Assembly: GCA_021789555.1 (NCBI GenBank)
Contig: JAJYJK010000018.1
Span: 1 to 45,685, forward strand
Source of the DNA: Nitrospirota bacterium
GTDB taxonomy: Bacteria > Nitrospirota > Thermodesulfovibrionia > Thermodesulfovibrionales > JdFR-88
DNA length: 45,685 nucleotides
Direction of reading: 5' to 3'
Positions 1-7,913 of the stretch are shown piece after piece (the stretch's first letter is position 1; every line of letters begins with the position of its first letter). Position numbers and translations under genes: made by a program. A model generated the notes under the pieces. The model worked only from the letters and a program-made list of their open reading frames with translations, was not told the DNA's origin and ran no database searches.

Positions 1-2
1 TA

Positions 3-1730
3 TCCGAATGGGGCCATGATTTCCGTCCCGATTATCTCAGGCTCTCCATAATACCAAAGGCCTTTCCTTATTTACCCGTTGCGGCTTTCACCGCCACGGC
101 GACCCTCCGCGTGCAGGAGGAAATAATCCGGAAAATAGGCCTCCGGAATGCTTATACCGTGCGCGCCTCCTTTAACCGCGAAAATCTTTTTTACGAGGTA
201 AAACAAAAAAGAAATCTGGAATTGCAAATACTGGAATTCCTCAGGGAACACAAGGGCGAGCCAGGCATTATCTACCGGACGACAAGGGATTCGGTGGCAG
301 AGACGGCCTCTTTTCTGGTTTCGAAAGAGATCAAAGCGCTGCCTTATCACGCTGGGATCGGCCCTGAGGAGCGGACAAGAAACCAAGAGGCCTTCAATAG
401 GGACGAAGTTCAAGTAGTCGTGGCCACCATAGCCTTCGGAATGGGTATAGACAAATCCAACGTCCGTTTTGTCATTCATGGAGACCTGCCAAAGAATGTA
501 GAGGGATATTACCAGGAGACTGGACGCGCGGGGCGTGACGGCGAGCCCGCCCGCTGCCTCCTTTTTTTCAGCAGGGGCGACATCCCTAAAATCCGCTATT
601 TCATCGACCGGATCGAAAACGCCGATGAGCACTCCGCGGCGCTGGAGAAGCTGAACCAGATGGCTGGTTATGCGTCTCATAACATATGCAGGAGGAAACA
701 GCTGCTCGGTTTTTTTGACGAGAACTACCCTGATGACAACTGCCACGCCTGCGATATCTGTTCGGGTTTGGCTGAACAGTACGACATGACGGTAGACGCC
801 CAGATAATCATGTCGGCCGTATCCAGGACAGGGCAGCGCTTTGGCATAGGACATATTATCGATGTGGTTACCGGCGCGGATACAAAGAATATCAGGGAAC
901 GCGGGCATAATGAGATAAAAACCTACGGTGCCGGAAAACATAAAAACAAGAGGCATTGGCAGGACATAATTTATGAATTGCTCGCGCAGGACCTCGTGGG
1001 ACAGGAGGGTGCTCCTTATCCCGTGCTTAAACTAACCCGGAAAGGCCTTGACGTGCTCTACGGCAGGCAACGGGCTTTCGGGTTAAAAAAGGAAGAGACG
1101 GTCTTGTCGCGGCCAGCAGGAACAGAAGAATACGACCAAACCCTGTTTGAACGGCTCCGGGCACTGAGAAAAAGAATGGCCGTAGAGCAGGATATCCCTC
1201 CTTACGTCATATTCTCCGACAGGACATTGCACGAGATGTGCAGGCATTTCCCCAATACAATGGATGAAATGAGAAGTATCAACGGCGTAGGAGACACTAA
1301 ACTGGAGCGATACGGAGAGGAATTCACGGGGGAAATAAAAAACTATATTCATGAAAACCCCGGCATTAACATCGAGAGAAAAATGGCGGACGTTTCCCGG
1401 CACTCTCCTGCCAGCGATAAAAAGGGCCAAAGCGCAAGAAACTCTTACGAGCTTTTTCAAAAAGGGTTGTCCATCTACGACATCTCCAAGCAACGCGGCC
1501 TTGAGGCGACCACCGTGGCTTCACATCTGGCCCAGGCTATCCGGGAAGGCCATGACTTCGATATCGGCCGGATTATGGAACCGGCAAGGCGAAAGGAAAT
1601 TGAAGCGGTATTTTTGCGCCTCGGGGAATGGAAACTGAAACCAGTTGTAGAGCATTTCGGCGGGGCGGCCGGTTACACTGAGGTGGGTCTGGTAAGGGCG
1701 TGGCTCCAGCGCAAGAAAAATAAGGAGTAG
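3..1730 (+). CDS. recQ: ATP-dependent DNA helicase RecQ, 5'-truncated by window edge
   Basis: The reading frame is open from base 3, and its first codons read SEWGHDFRPDYLRL, the RecQ motif just after the DEAH box. The gene therefore starts before the window. RecQ is a 3'-5' helicase of recombinational repair. In order, the fragment shows the second RecA-like lobe (SNVRFVIHGDLPKN, then QETGRAGRDG, motif VI), the RQC zinc cysteines (C-R-R-K followed by CHAC and CSG near 690-765), an HRDC domain (about 1135-1345), and a C-terminal helix-turn-helix of the kind found in long RecQ proteins (about 1440-1700). An internal ATG at 111 is in frame but is not the start. The visible part looks intact. 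Confidence 0.95.
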   Translation, partial: SEWGHDFRPDYLRLSIIPKAFPYLPVAAFTATATLRVQEEIIRKIGLRNAYTVRASFNRENLFYEVKQKRNLELQILEFLREHKGEPGIIYRTTRDSVAETASFLVSKEIKALPYHAGIGPEERTRNQEAFNRDEVQVVVATIAFGMGIDKSNVRFVIHGDLPKNVEGYYQETGRAGRDGEPARCLLFFSRGDIPKIRYFIDRIENADEHSAALEKLNQMAGYASHNICRRKQLLGFFDENYPDDNCHACDICSGLAEQYDMTVDAQIIMSAVSRTGQRFGIGHIIDVVTGADTKNIRERGHNEIKTYGAGKHKNKRHWQDIIYELLAQDLVGQEGAPYPVLKLTRKGLDVLYGRQRAFGLKKEETVLSRPAGTEEYDQTLFERLRALRKRMAVEQDIPPYVIFSDRTLHEMCRHFPNTMDEMRSINGVGDTKLERYGEEFTGEIKNYIHENPGINIERKMADVSRHSPASDKKGQSARNSYELFQKGLSIYDISKQRGLEATTVASHLAQAIREGHDFDIGRIMEPARRKEIEAVFLRLGEWKLKPVVEHFGGAAGYTEVGLVRAWLQRKKNKE

Positions 1731-1737
1731 GAAATTT

Positions 1738-1974
1738 TCAGTCTGAAGCGTTAGTTTTTTTCAGCCGGGCTTTTCTTATCGTCTCATCAACGTCCGATTC
1801 CTTGCCCTTCTCTTTCATCGAGCGGCTGATCTCATCCCAGAGGTCTTTCATGGCAGATTCCATATTGTGCTCTCGGACATACTCCTCCATCAGCTCCCTG
1901 ACCTTTTCATTAACCTATTTCCGTTCCATGCCGGTAAGCCTCTGAATTTTTTCCTTGATCTCCCTGGTACACCC
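1738..1974 (-). pseudogene. Antitoxin-like small helical gene with in-frame TAG
   Basis: The minus strand is open from 1974 down to the TGA at 1738-1740, apart from one TAG at 1915-1917. Before the stop it reads EIKEKIQRLTGMERK. After it, VNEKVRELMEEYVREHN continues, followed by a charged helical tail ending RKARLKKTNASD. The size and amphipathic helices resemble antitoxins of type II toxin-antitoxin modules, but I cannot name a family. A shorter product could start at the ATG at 1888-1890 (50 residues). No start with a ribosome-binding site is evident upstream of the TAG, and no toxin gene is adjacent, so a decayed gene is the best reading. Confidence 0.4.
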
Positions 1975-2316
1975 TCACCATATCTGCAAATTTGTATATA
2001 CAAGGTGAGATATTATCGGAAGGGTTCTGCGTATGGTTTATTTTTTGGGATGAAACCCCATAATTGTACTGGACGCAGTTTTGTTTCGGATCCACCTGGA
2101 AACCCGCAGTTTCGTTTTTATGCAACAAGTTAGGATTATCGAAAATAACCGTTACATTGTTCCTGAAGTCTGAGCGAGGCCAAGTAAGTTTATTCATGTG
2201 GTCCTCTTTTGGAAAGAGACGTCGTCCAGGTAGTATCGCAGTTCGGCATACACGTCTGATTCCTCGCTTTTCTAATGTTAGCAGTCCAAAATGCTCGGAG
2301 ACCGGTTTGCATATCA
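1975..2316. other. Gap with no convincing gene
   Basis: This stretch lies between the antitoxin-like remnant and the peroxidase. The only sizeable frame is a minus-strand one of 95 codons starting at 2197 (MNKLTWPRSDF...), with a weak AGAGGA upstream. It runs into the antitoxin-like remnant in another frame and matches nothing I recognise. It may be a remnant of a lost gene or chance. Confidence 0.3.
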
Positions 2317-2330
2317 GTGACTTCTGTCAC
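2317..2330. promoter_or_regulatory. CRP/FNR-superfamily-like operator upstream of peroxidase
   Basis: The sequence GTGACTTCTGTCAC is a perfect inverted repeat with half-sites GTGA and TCAC spaced by 6 bases, the geometry of CRP-class operators. It lies 58 bp upstream of the peroxidase ATG at 2389. Control of peroxidases by CRP/FNR/Dnr-type regulators is common, but which regulator acts here is not visible. A chance palindrome cannot be excluded. Confidence 0.45.
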
Positions 2331-2388
2331 GGATGGGGCCTTTTACCTCAAAATCTTTCGTGGCAGGCTTTAAGAAGGGAGTAACTGT

Positions 2389-3074
2389 ATGAAAAAACTG
2401 GTAAGTCTTGCTTGTTTATCGTTTTTCCTGTTTGCGGTGGCAACGGCATTTGCAGATGATTTGATGAAAAGAGCACAAGCACTGTTTAAACCGATTCTAA
2501 AAACAGTATCCGAGGTTAGGGGGAAAATCAGGCCGACCCTGTGACCTTCGACAATATGGCAGAGGCGATCGAGGCGTTTGAGGCAACGCTTCTCACTCCT
2601 GACTCCTCCTTCGACCTGTACTTGAAGGGCGACAATAACGCGCTGACTGCAGAACAAAAAGAGGGGTTAAAACTTTTCATGGACAAGGGGTGTGCAACCT
2701 GCCACAGCGGGATCAATATGGGCGGAGAAGCATACTTTCCCTTTGGCCTTGTTGAGAGGCCGCCGGCCGAGATCATTGCCGGTGATACCGGACGCTACAA
2801 GATTACACACTCAAAATCTGATGAATACGTCTTTAAGGCTCCATCCCTGCGGAATATAGAGCTTACGCCGCCCTACTTCCATTCCGGCAAGGTCTGGAAT
2901 CTCAAGGATGCAATAAAGATAATGGGGGCAGCTCAATTAGGTGCTGTGCTCTCCGCCGAGGAAGTTGACAAGATCGATGGATTCCTGAAGACGACTACGG
3001 GCGTCCAACCGAAAGTCGAATATCCAATCCTGCCGGCGTCAACGCGGCTGACGCCAAAACCGAAACTGGATTAG
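2389..3074 (+). pseudogene. Di-heme cytochrome c peroxidase with out-of-frame internal deletion
   Basis: The family reduces H2O2 in the periplasm using cytochrome c electrons and carries two CXXCH hemes. The gene starts with ATG at 2389 behind AAGGGAG and encodes a Sec signal peptide (hydrophobic stretch ending AVATAFA) plus the mature start DDLMKRAQALFKPI. After codon ~44 (SEVRG) the frame jumps to the family's C-terminal half (ADPVTFDNMAEAIEAFEAT), which is one base out of register and meets TGA at 2540-2542. About 100 codons are missing, including the first heme motif. The C-terminal CATCH heme motif (about 2695) and the end of the protein remain. A GTG at 2541 could start the second half, but that product would lack an export signal. 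Confidence 0.8.
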
Positions 3075-3106
3075 AACCCCAAAGAGGGTGCGAAAAGGAG
3101 TTTATC

Positions 3107-3601
3107 ATGACAAAGGACGACAAGAAACTGACCACCAATTTCGGCAAGCCTGTTGAAGACGATCAGAACTCCATGACGGCTGGCTGGCCAGGGTCCGTCT
3201 TGATGCAGGACGTTCATCTCCTCGATAAGCTGGCCCATTTTGACCGCGAGCGCATCCCCGAACGCGTGGTGCACGCCAAGAGAGCCGGTGCCTTCGGTTA
3301 TTTCGAGGTCGCCGCCGATGTTACCAGATGGACCAAGGCGAAGTTCCTGTCCGAGGTGGGCAAACGTACAGAAGTATTTGCGCGCTTTTCCACCGTTGGC
3401 GGCGAGAAGGGCTCCGCAGACGCCGAGCGCGACCCCCGGGGCTTCGCGCTGAAGTTCTATACCGAAGAGGGCAACTACGACATGGTGGGCAATAACACCC
3501 CCGTCTTTTTCATCCGCGATCCGCTGGAATTCCCTGACTTCATTCACACGCAGAAGCGTAATCCGGCGACCAACCTGAAGGACCCCGATATGCTCTGGTG
3601 A
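3107..3601 (+). pseudogene. Monofunctional catalase, C-terminally truncated
   Basis: The start is ATG at 3107 behind AAAAGGAG. The 164 residues match the N-terminal third of clade-type heme catalases (about 480-500 residues): the distal His in [14 protein letters not shown], the conserved RFSTVGGE segment, and the distal-site Asn region [16 protein letters not shown]. The frame reaches DPDMLW and then meets TGA, exactly where the family normally continues. The following bases do not encode catalase. The barrel end, the proximal heme Tyr and the C-terminal helices are gone, so the product cannot bind heme normally. Its neighbour is the deleted peroxidase, so two peroxide-removing enzymes are lost side by side. 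Confidence 0.85.
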
Positions 3602-3872
3602 AAGTTGAGTTTGGAAATTCACGATTTTTATTGGAGTTTGCAAAACAGTGCGTCAATCAAAGATGGATTATTAAGGGTCTGATAATAGTAATGTACAAAA
3701 ACACCCTCCCCTTAAGGGGGAGAGGTGAAGAGGCACAGAAATCCTGAAAGAGCCATATAAAAAAGTTCCTGTCCTTTTATTTTTGGAAAAGCCTTAAAAA
3801 AAGCGGCGTTGACTGATGCTGACCACAAGAATACGGAAGAGTCTTTAAAAGAAAATGATTCCCGCCTGCCTG
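3602..3872. other. Non-coding gap between converging units
   Basis: This lies between the truncated catalase (plus strand) and the end of the oxidoreductase operon (minus strand). It contains a palindromic terminator-like hairpin (listed separately) and AT-rich sequence. Frames crossing it are extensions of shadows of the neighbouring gene. No gene is seen. Confidence 0.5.
3701..3725 (-). terminator. Probable rho-independent terminator of the oxidoreductase operon
   Basis: On the minus strand, CTCCCCCTTAAGGGGAG forms a G/C-rich hairpin and is followed by GGGTGTTTTTG, a short T-run. It lies about 150 bp beyond the last gene (stop at 3873). The palindrome would also form on the plus strand, downstream of the catalase fragment, but without a good T-run there. 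Confidence 0.5.
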
Positions 3873-4652
3873 CTAATCGGGCGGAAGTCCCGATAAGGCT
3901 GATGCCTTCGAGACGCGGAGGCATTCGGGACATAGGTCGCCCGGTGAAGGACGGCCCTGTCCGGAGGTCTTCGCGTTTACATAATCCGCCTGCTTCGGGG
4001 TTACAAAGAGGCGGCCGCAATTGCGGCATTCAACAAGGGGCAGATCGCTTATCACGCGCTCGTTTACGAATATGCGGCGCCTTCCGCCCTCGTCCAGCAT
4101 CCTGATGGCTCCCGTCGGGCAGAGGTTCGCGCACGAGCCGCAGCCTATGCACAGGGACGAGGATTTTTCGAACTCCGCCGTCACATGCCTGCCCTGGCCG
4201 CGCCTGGCGAAGACTATCGCGGAGGCGCCAATCTTCCCTGTGCAGGCGCGCACGCAGATTCCGCATCGCAGGCAATTGTCCGGCTCACCCTGGGCGGCTT
4301 TGAAGCGCGTACCTTCCACGCCGAAGCGGGCGGCCATCTCCAAAAGGGGTTTTGTACGGGGGCTTCGGGCAATGAGTAGCTCGAAGAGTATCTTCCGCGT
4401 CTTTACCACAAGCGGGCTTTCGGTATTGATTGCCATCCCGTCCGCGGCTTTTGCATTGCAGCTTGTTATTAGCGAGGGTTTCAGCACCGGCCCGCTCGCC
4501 TCAACGATGCAAAGCCTGCATGCCCCGTAGGGGCCAAGGGCCTCATGATAGCAAAGGGTGGGTATATCTACGCCCGCCGCCCTGGCCGCTTCAAGAACAG
4601 TTGCGCCGGGGGCGGTCTCCAGTTCTTTTCCGTTAAGGGTTATTTCCGCCAT
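3873..4652 (-). CDS. NuoG-N-terminal/HoxU-like iron-sulfur subunit
   Basis: This 259-residue protein probably wires electrons between the flavin subunit and the molybdoenzyme. Its N-terminal plant-type [2Fe-2S] domain has Cys34, Cys45, Cys48 and Cys65. A NuoG-type linker follows, then two [4Fe-4S] motifs (CLRCGICVRACTG and CIGCGSCANLCPTG). After residue ~195 there is an extra CRNCG ... CPEC pair spaced like a zinc ribbon, which typical HoxU/HydC proteins lack. I chose ATG at 4652 (MAEITLNG), five bases after the stop of the NuoF-like gene, rather than the frame start at 4709 inside that gene. It is last in the operon. Similar subunits occur with NAD-linked hydrogenases and formate dehydrogenases. 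Confidence 0.85.
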   Translation of the reverse strand: MAEITLNGKELETAPGATVLEAARAAGVDIPTLCYHEALGPYGACRLCIVEASGPVLKPSLITSCNAKAADGMAINTESPLVVKTRKILFELLIARSPRTKPLLEMAARFGVEGTRFKAAQGEPDNCLRCGICVRACTGKIGASAIVFARRGQGRHVTAEFEKSSSLCIGCGSCANLCPTGAIRMLDEGGRRRIFVNERVISDLPLVECRNCGRLFVTPKQADYVNAKTSGQGRPSPGDLCPECLRVSKASALSGLPPD

Positions 4653-4657
4653 ATCCT

Positions 4658-6436
4658 CTATGCCTTGGACACGGCCCCGAACTTGCAGGAGTCGAGGCAC
4701 GCGCCGCATTTAATGCACTTATCGGGATCGACAGTGTGCGGTTTCTTTTTCTGGCCGGTAATCGCCCCCTGGGGGCAGTTTCTTAGACACATGCCGCAAC
4801 CCTTGCATCTGTTCTCATCTATACGGAAATTGATAAGGGCGCGGCATGCGGCCGCCGGACACTTTTTCTCGAATATGTGCGCGTCGTACTCGTGCCTGAA
4901 ATATTTCAAAGTGGAGAGGACCGGGTTTGACGCCGTCTTTCCGAGGCCGCAAAGCGAGGCCTCCTTCATCGCGGCGCATATCTCTTCCAGCATGGTTATA
5001 TGCTCCGGCGTGCCCTCGCCCCTGGTTATCTCCTCCAGAAGGCGCACCATCTCCTTTGTGCCCTCGCGGCACGGGGTGCACTGGCCGCAGGATTCGTCCA
5101 TGCAGAATGAAAGGAAGAACCTGGCCACGTCCACCATGCAGGTGTCCTCGTCCATTACGACCATCCCGCCGGAGCCCATTATGGAGCCAAGCGCGCCAAG
5201 GCTTTCGTAATCGACCGGGGTTTCTATGTAGTCGGCCGTGATGCACCCGCCCGAGGGGCCTCCCGTCTGCACGGCCTTCAATTTTTTGCCGTCCGGCACG
5301 CCCCCTCCGATATCGTAAATGATCTCTTTGAGGGGCATCCCCATCGGCACTTCCACAAGCCCCGTGTTTTTTATCTTTCCCACAAGCGAGAATATCTTTG
5401 TGCCTTTGGATTTTTCAGAACCTATGCCGCTGAACCAGGGCGCGCCGTTATTGATAATCTTTGGCACAGTGGCCCACGTCTCCACGTTATTTATATTGGT
5501 GGGCATGCCCCAAAGCCCCTTGTTGGCCGGAAAGGGCGGCTTGGGACGCGGCTCGCCTATCTGCCCCTCCAATGAGGCTATAAGGGCCGTCTCCTCCCCG
5601 CATACAAAAGCGCCGGCGCCAAGGCCGATACGGATGTCGAAATCGCACCCGGAGCCCTGGATGTCCTTGCCCAGCCAGCCGCTCTCCCGCGCCTGCCCTA
5701 TGGCCCGTTTCAGGCGCTCGACCGCAAGCGGGTACTCGGCGCGTATATATACGTAACCCTCGTTTGCACCGATGGCGAAGGCCCCGATGAGCATGCCTTC
5801 AATCACCGAATGCGGGTTTCCCTCCACCACGGACCGGTCCATGAATGCGCCGGGGTCGCCCTCGTCGGCGTTGCAGATGACGCATTTTCGTGTCCCCGGG
5901 GCCTTGCGGCAGAACTCCCATTTCATGCCGGTGGGGAACCCGGCCCCGCCCCTGCCCCGCAGGCCGGACTTCTTTATCTCATTTATGATTTCCTCGGGGT
6001 GGAGCTTTAAAAGCGCCTTTGCCGCGGCCTTGTAGCCGCCATGCTCCATATAAGAGCCTATCTCTTCGGGGTCGATGATGCCGCACTCGGCCAGGACCAG
6101 CTTGTGCTGCTTGCCGTGGAAGGTGGCGTATTCCGGCCCGACGGCCCATTCCATTACCGGATTGCCTTGCAGGATATGCTCGTCCACTATGCGGGGGGCC
6201 ATGCCGGCGCTTATATTCTGATATGTCCGGGTCTTGCCGGCGGCGGTAACGTCCACCAGCACGTCCTTCGCGCAAAAGCCCCGGCAGCCGACCTTATGCA
6301 CCTCGCAGCGTTTTTTAAACTCGGCCTCCACCCCCCGGCCCGCAAGCTCGGTCTCAAACGCCTTTATCACGTCCAGCGCACCCGCCGCCATTCCGCCCGT
6401 GCCCACGCATACGCTTATGATTACCTTCTCATTCAT
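4658..6436 (-). CDS. NuoF/HydB-like NAD(P)H- and FMN-binding subunit
   Basis: This is a 592-residue diaphorase subunit of the three-part kind seen in HndC/HydB/HylB proteins: an N-terminal thioredoxin-like ferredoxin domain (1-95), a 51-kDa complex I core with the FMN/NAD loop GRGGAGFPTGMKW (about residue 173) and the N3-cluster motif ESCGQCTPCREG, then a C-terminal two-[4Fe-4S] ferredoxin (CKGCGMCLRNCPQG, CIKCGACLDSC). It should pass electrons between NAD(P)H and the iron-sulfur partners. In the N-terminal domain the second cluster Cys of the usual C-x4-C is Gly15. Cys10, Cys44, Cys51 and Cys55 are present. It overlaps nuoE-like by 8 bp. Subunits of this architecture occur in electron-bifurcating enzymes, but bifurcation here is only a possibility. 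Confidence 0.9.
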   Translation of the reverse strand: MNEKVIISVCVGTGGMAAGALDVIKAFETELAGRGVEAEFKKRCEVHKVGCRGFCAKDVLVDVTAAGKTRTYQNISAGMAPRIVDEHILQGNPVMEWAVGPEYATFHGKQHKLVLAECGIIDPEEIGSYMEHGGYKAAAKALLKLHPEEIINEIKKSGLRGRGGAGFPTGMKWEFCRKAPGTRKCVICNADEGDPGAFMDRSVVEGNPHSVIEGMLIGAFAIGANEGYVYIRAEYPLAVERLKRAIGQARESGWLGKDIQGSGCDFDIRIGLGAGAFVCGEETALIASLEGQIGEPRPKPPFPANKGLWGMPTNINNVETWATVPKIINNGAPWFSGIGSEKSKGTKIFSLVGKIKNTGLVEVPMGMPLKEIIYDIGGGVPDGKKLKAVQTGGPSGGCITADYIETPVDYESLGALGSIMGSGGMVVMDEDTCMVDVARFFLSFCMDESCGQCTPCREGTKEMVRLLEEITRGEGTPEHITMLEEICAAMKEASLCGLGKTASNPVLSTLKYFRHEYDAHIFEKKCPAAACRALINFRIDENRCKGCGMCLRNCPQGAITGQKKKPHTVDPDKCIKCGACLDSCKFGAVSKA

Positions 6437-6881
6437 ATTTCTTGAGCGCTTCCTTTGCGTTCTTGGGGGTCATCTTGCCGTAGGTCTGGTTATCAACCAC
6501 CATGACCGGGGCAAGGCTGCACGCCCCCACACATCGAACCGCCCCGATGGAAAACCGCATATCGGGGGTTGTCTCGCCTTCCCTGGCCCCCAGTTCCCGT
6601 TCTATTTCCGTGAGCACCCGCTCGGAGCCCTTTACATGACAGGCGGTGCCCAGGCATACGTGCACCTGGTGCCGCCCTTTGGGGGTGAGGCTGAAAAAGT
6701 GATAAAAAGTGGCTATGCTGTAAAGCCTTGTGACCGGCACGCCCGTTTTGGAGGCGAGCTGCCGGAGGGCCTCTTCAGGCAGGTAATGGCAGACGGACTG
6801 GACCTCGTGCAAAATCGAGATGATGGTGCTTTCAGGTTCGGGATAACGAGCGAGTATCCCGTCCAGTTCCTTTAAATCCAT
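6429..6881 (-). CDS. NuoE-like [2Fe-2S] thioredoxin-fold subunit
   Basis: This is a 150-residue homologue of the 24-kDa subunit of complex I and of HndA/HydC-type proteins. A four-helix N-terminus is followed by a thioredoxin-like [2Fe-2S] domain with Cys76, Cys81, Cys117 and Cys121 (CLGTAC, CVGAC), all four ligands present. It forms the diaphorase core with the NuoF-like protein encoded immediately downstream. Start ATG at 6881 has AGAGG eight bases upstream. The stop overlaps the next start by 8 bp, which suggests translational coupling. Confidence 0.93.
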   Translation of the reverse strand: MDLKELDGILARYPEPESTIISILHEVQSVCHYLPEEALRQLASKTGVPVTRLYSIATFYHFFSLTPKGRHQVHVCLGTACHVKGSERVLTEIERELGAREGETTPDMRFSIGAVRCVGACSLAPVMVVDNQTYGKMTPKNAKEALKKYE

Positions 6882-6903
6882 ATAAGACCTCTTTCCATTG
6901 CTA

Positions 6904-7332
6904 TCAGCTTATGATGTAATCCTTCAGATGGTGTATCTCCGCGTGCAGGTTTCCTATTTGCGACTGAACAACGTCCCTTATGGAGAGCATGCCCACCACC
7001 TTGCCATTGTCGCTTACGGGCAGATGTCTTATCCCTTTCTGTATCATTACAGACATTACATCGCAAAGCTCCTCATCCGGCTCGGCCACAATAAGATCGG
7101 AGGTCATCGCGTCCTTAAGGAGGACCGAGTCGAAGGGGCTGCCGTTTGTATTCACGTAACAGCGCACGATGTCGCGCTCCGTGAAGATGCCCACGGGCTT
7201 GCCATCCTCTGTCACTACCAGGGAGCCTATATGCCTGGCGTTCATGGACCTTATTGCGTCCTCGACGCTGTTGCCGGATGCGATGGAGACCACGTCCTTT
7301 CCCTTCGCTTCTAAAAGTTCTTTTACGGTCAT
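6904..7332 (-). CDS. Paired CBS-domain protein
   Basis: This 142-residue soluble protein consists of one CBS pair (Bateman module): repeat 1 with ARHIGSLVVTEDGKPVGIFTERD (shown in part: HIGSLVV, GIFTERD) and repeat 2 with KGIRHLPV and GMLSIRD. CBS pairs usually bind adenine nucleotides (AMP, ATP, NAD or SAM) and regulate partner enzymes. No other domain is fused, so it is probably a nucleotide-sensing regulatory subunit or accessory of the oxidoreductase. It sits between the ferredoxin subunit gene and the NuoE-like gene (56 and 22 bp gaps). Start ATG at 7332 follows CAGGAG. Confidence 0.9.
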   Translation of the reverse strand: MTVKELLEAKGKDVVSIASGNSVEDAIRSMNARHIGSLVVTEDGKPVGIFTERDIVRCYVNTNGSPFDSVLLKDAMTSDLIVAEPDEELCDVMSVMIQKGIRHLPVSDNGKVVGMLSIRDVVQSQIGNLHAEIHHLKDYIIS

Positions 7333-7388
7333 CCGCTTAAATCTCCTGTATTTCTAATCCATTCATTGTTTAACAGGCCCTTATTTTT

Positions 7389-7901
7389 TTAAAAGGGCTT
7401 GCCGGTTAAAAACGTCTCGCGGGCGGACCTTTCTCTCCTTATTTTGGTGCTCTCCTCCGGGGAGACCCATTTCAGCGCCCCGGTGACGCAGCCCGTAACA
7501 CAGGCAGGCTTAAGCCCCTCGTCCACCCGGTGGCGGCAGTAATCGCATTTAAACGCCCTATGGGTCTCTTTATTCCACTGCGGCACGCCCCACGGGCAGG
7601 CCGTGATGCAGGACTTGCACCCCACGCACAGCGACTGATCGATGAAAACGATGCCGTCCTTTTCACGTTTCTGCACGGCCCCGGTCGGGCAGGCGGACAG
7701 ACACCACGGCTTCTCGCAGTGAAAGCAGGGCATGAAGACGAAATGCATCCTCGGGACATTGTCTATGACCTTTGGCCCCACGGGCACTATCATGCTGAGG
7801 CGCGGCCCCGCGGGGACATCGTTTTCGGTCTTGCAGTGCACCTCGCAGGCCCGGCAGCCGATACACCTCTTCTGATCCTGGTATATGTAAAAATCACTCA
7901 T
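7389..7901 (-). CDS. Four-cluster ferredoxin subunit (PsrB/PhsB/DmsB-like)
   Basis: This 170-residue electron-transfer subunit normally pairs with a molybdopterin catalytic subunit. Four cysteine motifs typical of DmsB/PsrB proteins are present: CIGCRACEVHC, CFHCEKPWCLSACPTG, CVGCKSCITACPWG, and CDYC followed by PACVTGC. It has no signal peptide, as expected for a cytoplasmic complex or for a partner of a Tat-exported enzyme. The catalytic gene next door also lacks an export signal. I start it at ATG 7901, seven bases after GAGGAGG, because the preceding in-frame codon is TTG. It begins 12 bases after the molybdoenzyme stop codon. Confidence 0.92.
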   Translation of the reverse strand: MSDFYIYQDQKRCIGCRACEVHCKTENDVPAGPRLSMIVPVGPKVIDNVPRMHFVFMPCFHCEKPWCLSACPTGAVQKREKDGIVFIDQSLCVGCKSCITACPWGVPQWNKETHRAFKCDYCRHRVDEGLKPACVTGCVTGALKWVSPEESTKIRRERSARETFLTGKPF

Positions 7902-7913
7902 CAAAATCCTCCT

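Noticed and set aside
111-1730. RecQ start at the ATG at 111
   Set aside because: The same frame is open to base 3 and encodes the conserved SEWGHDFRP motif, so the ATG is internal.
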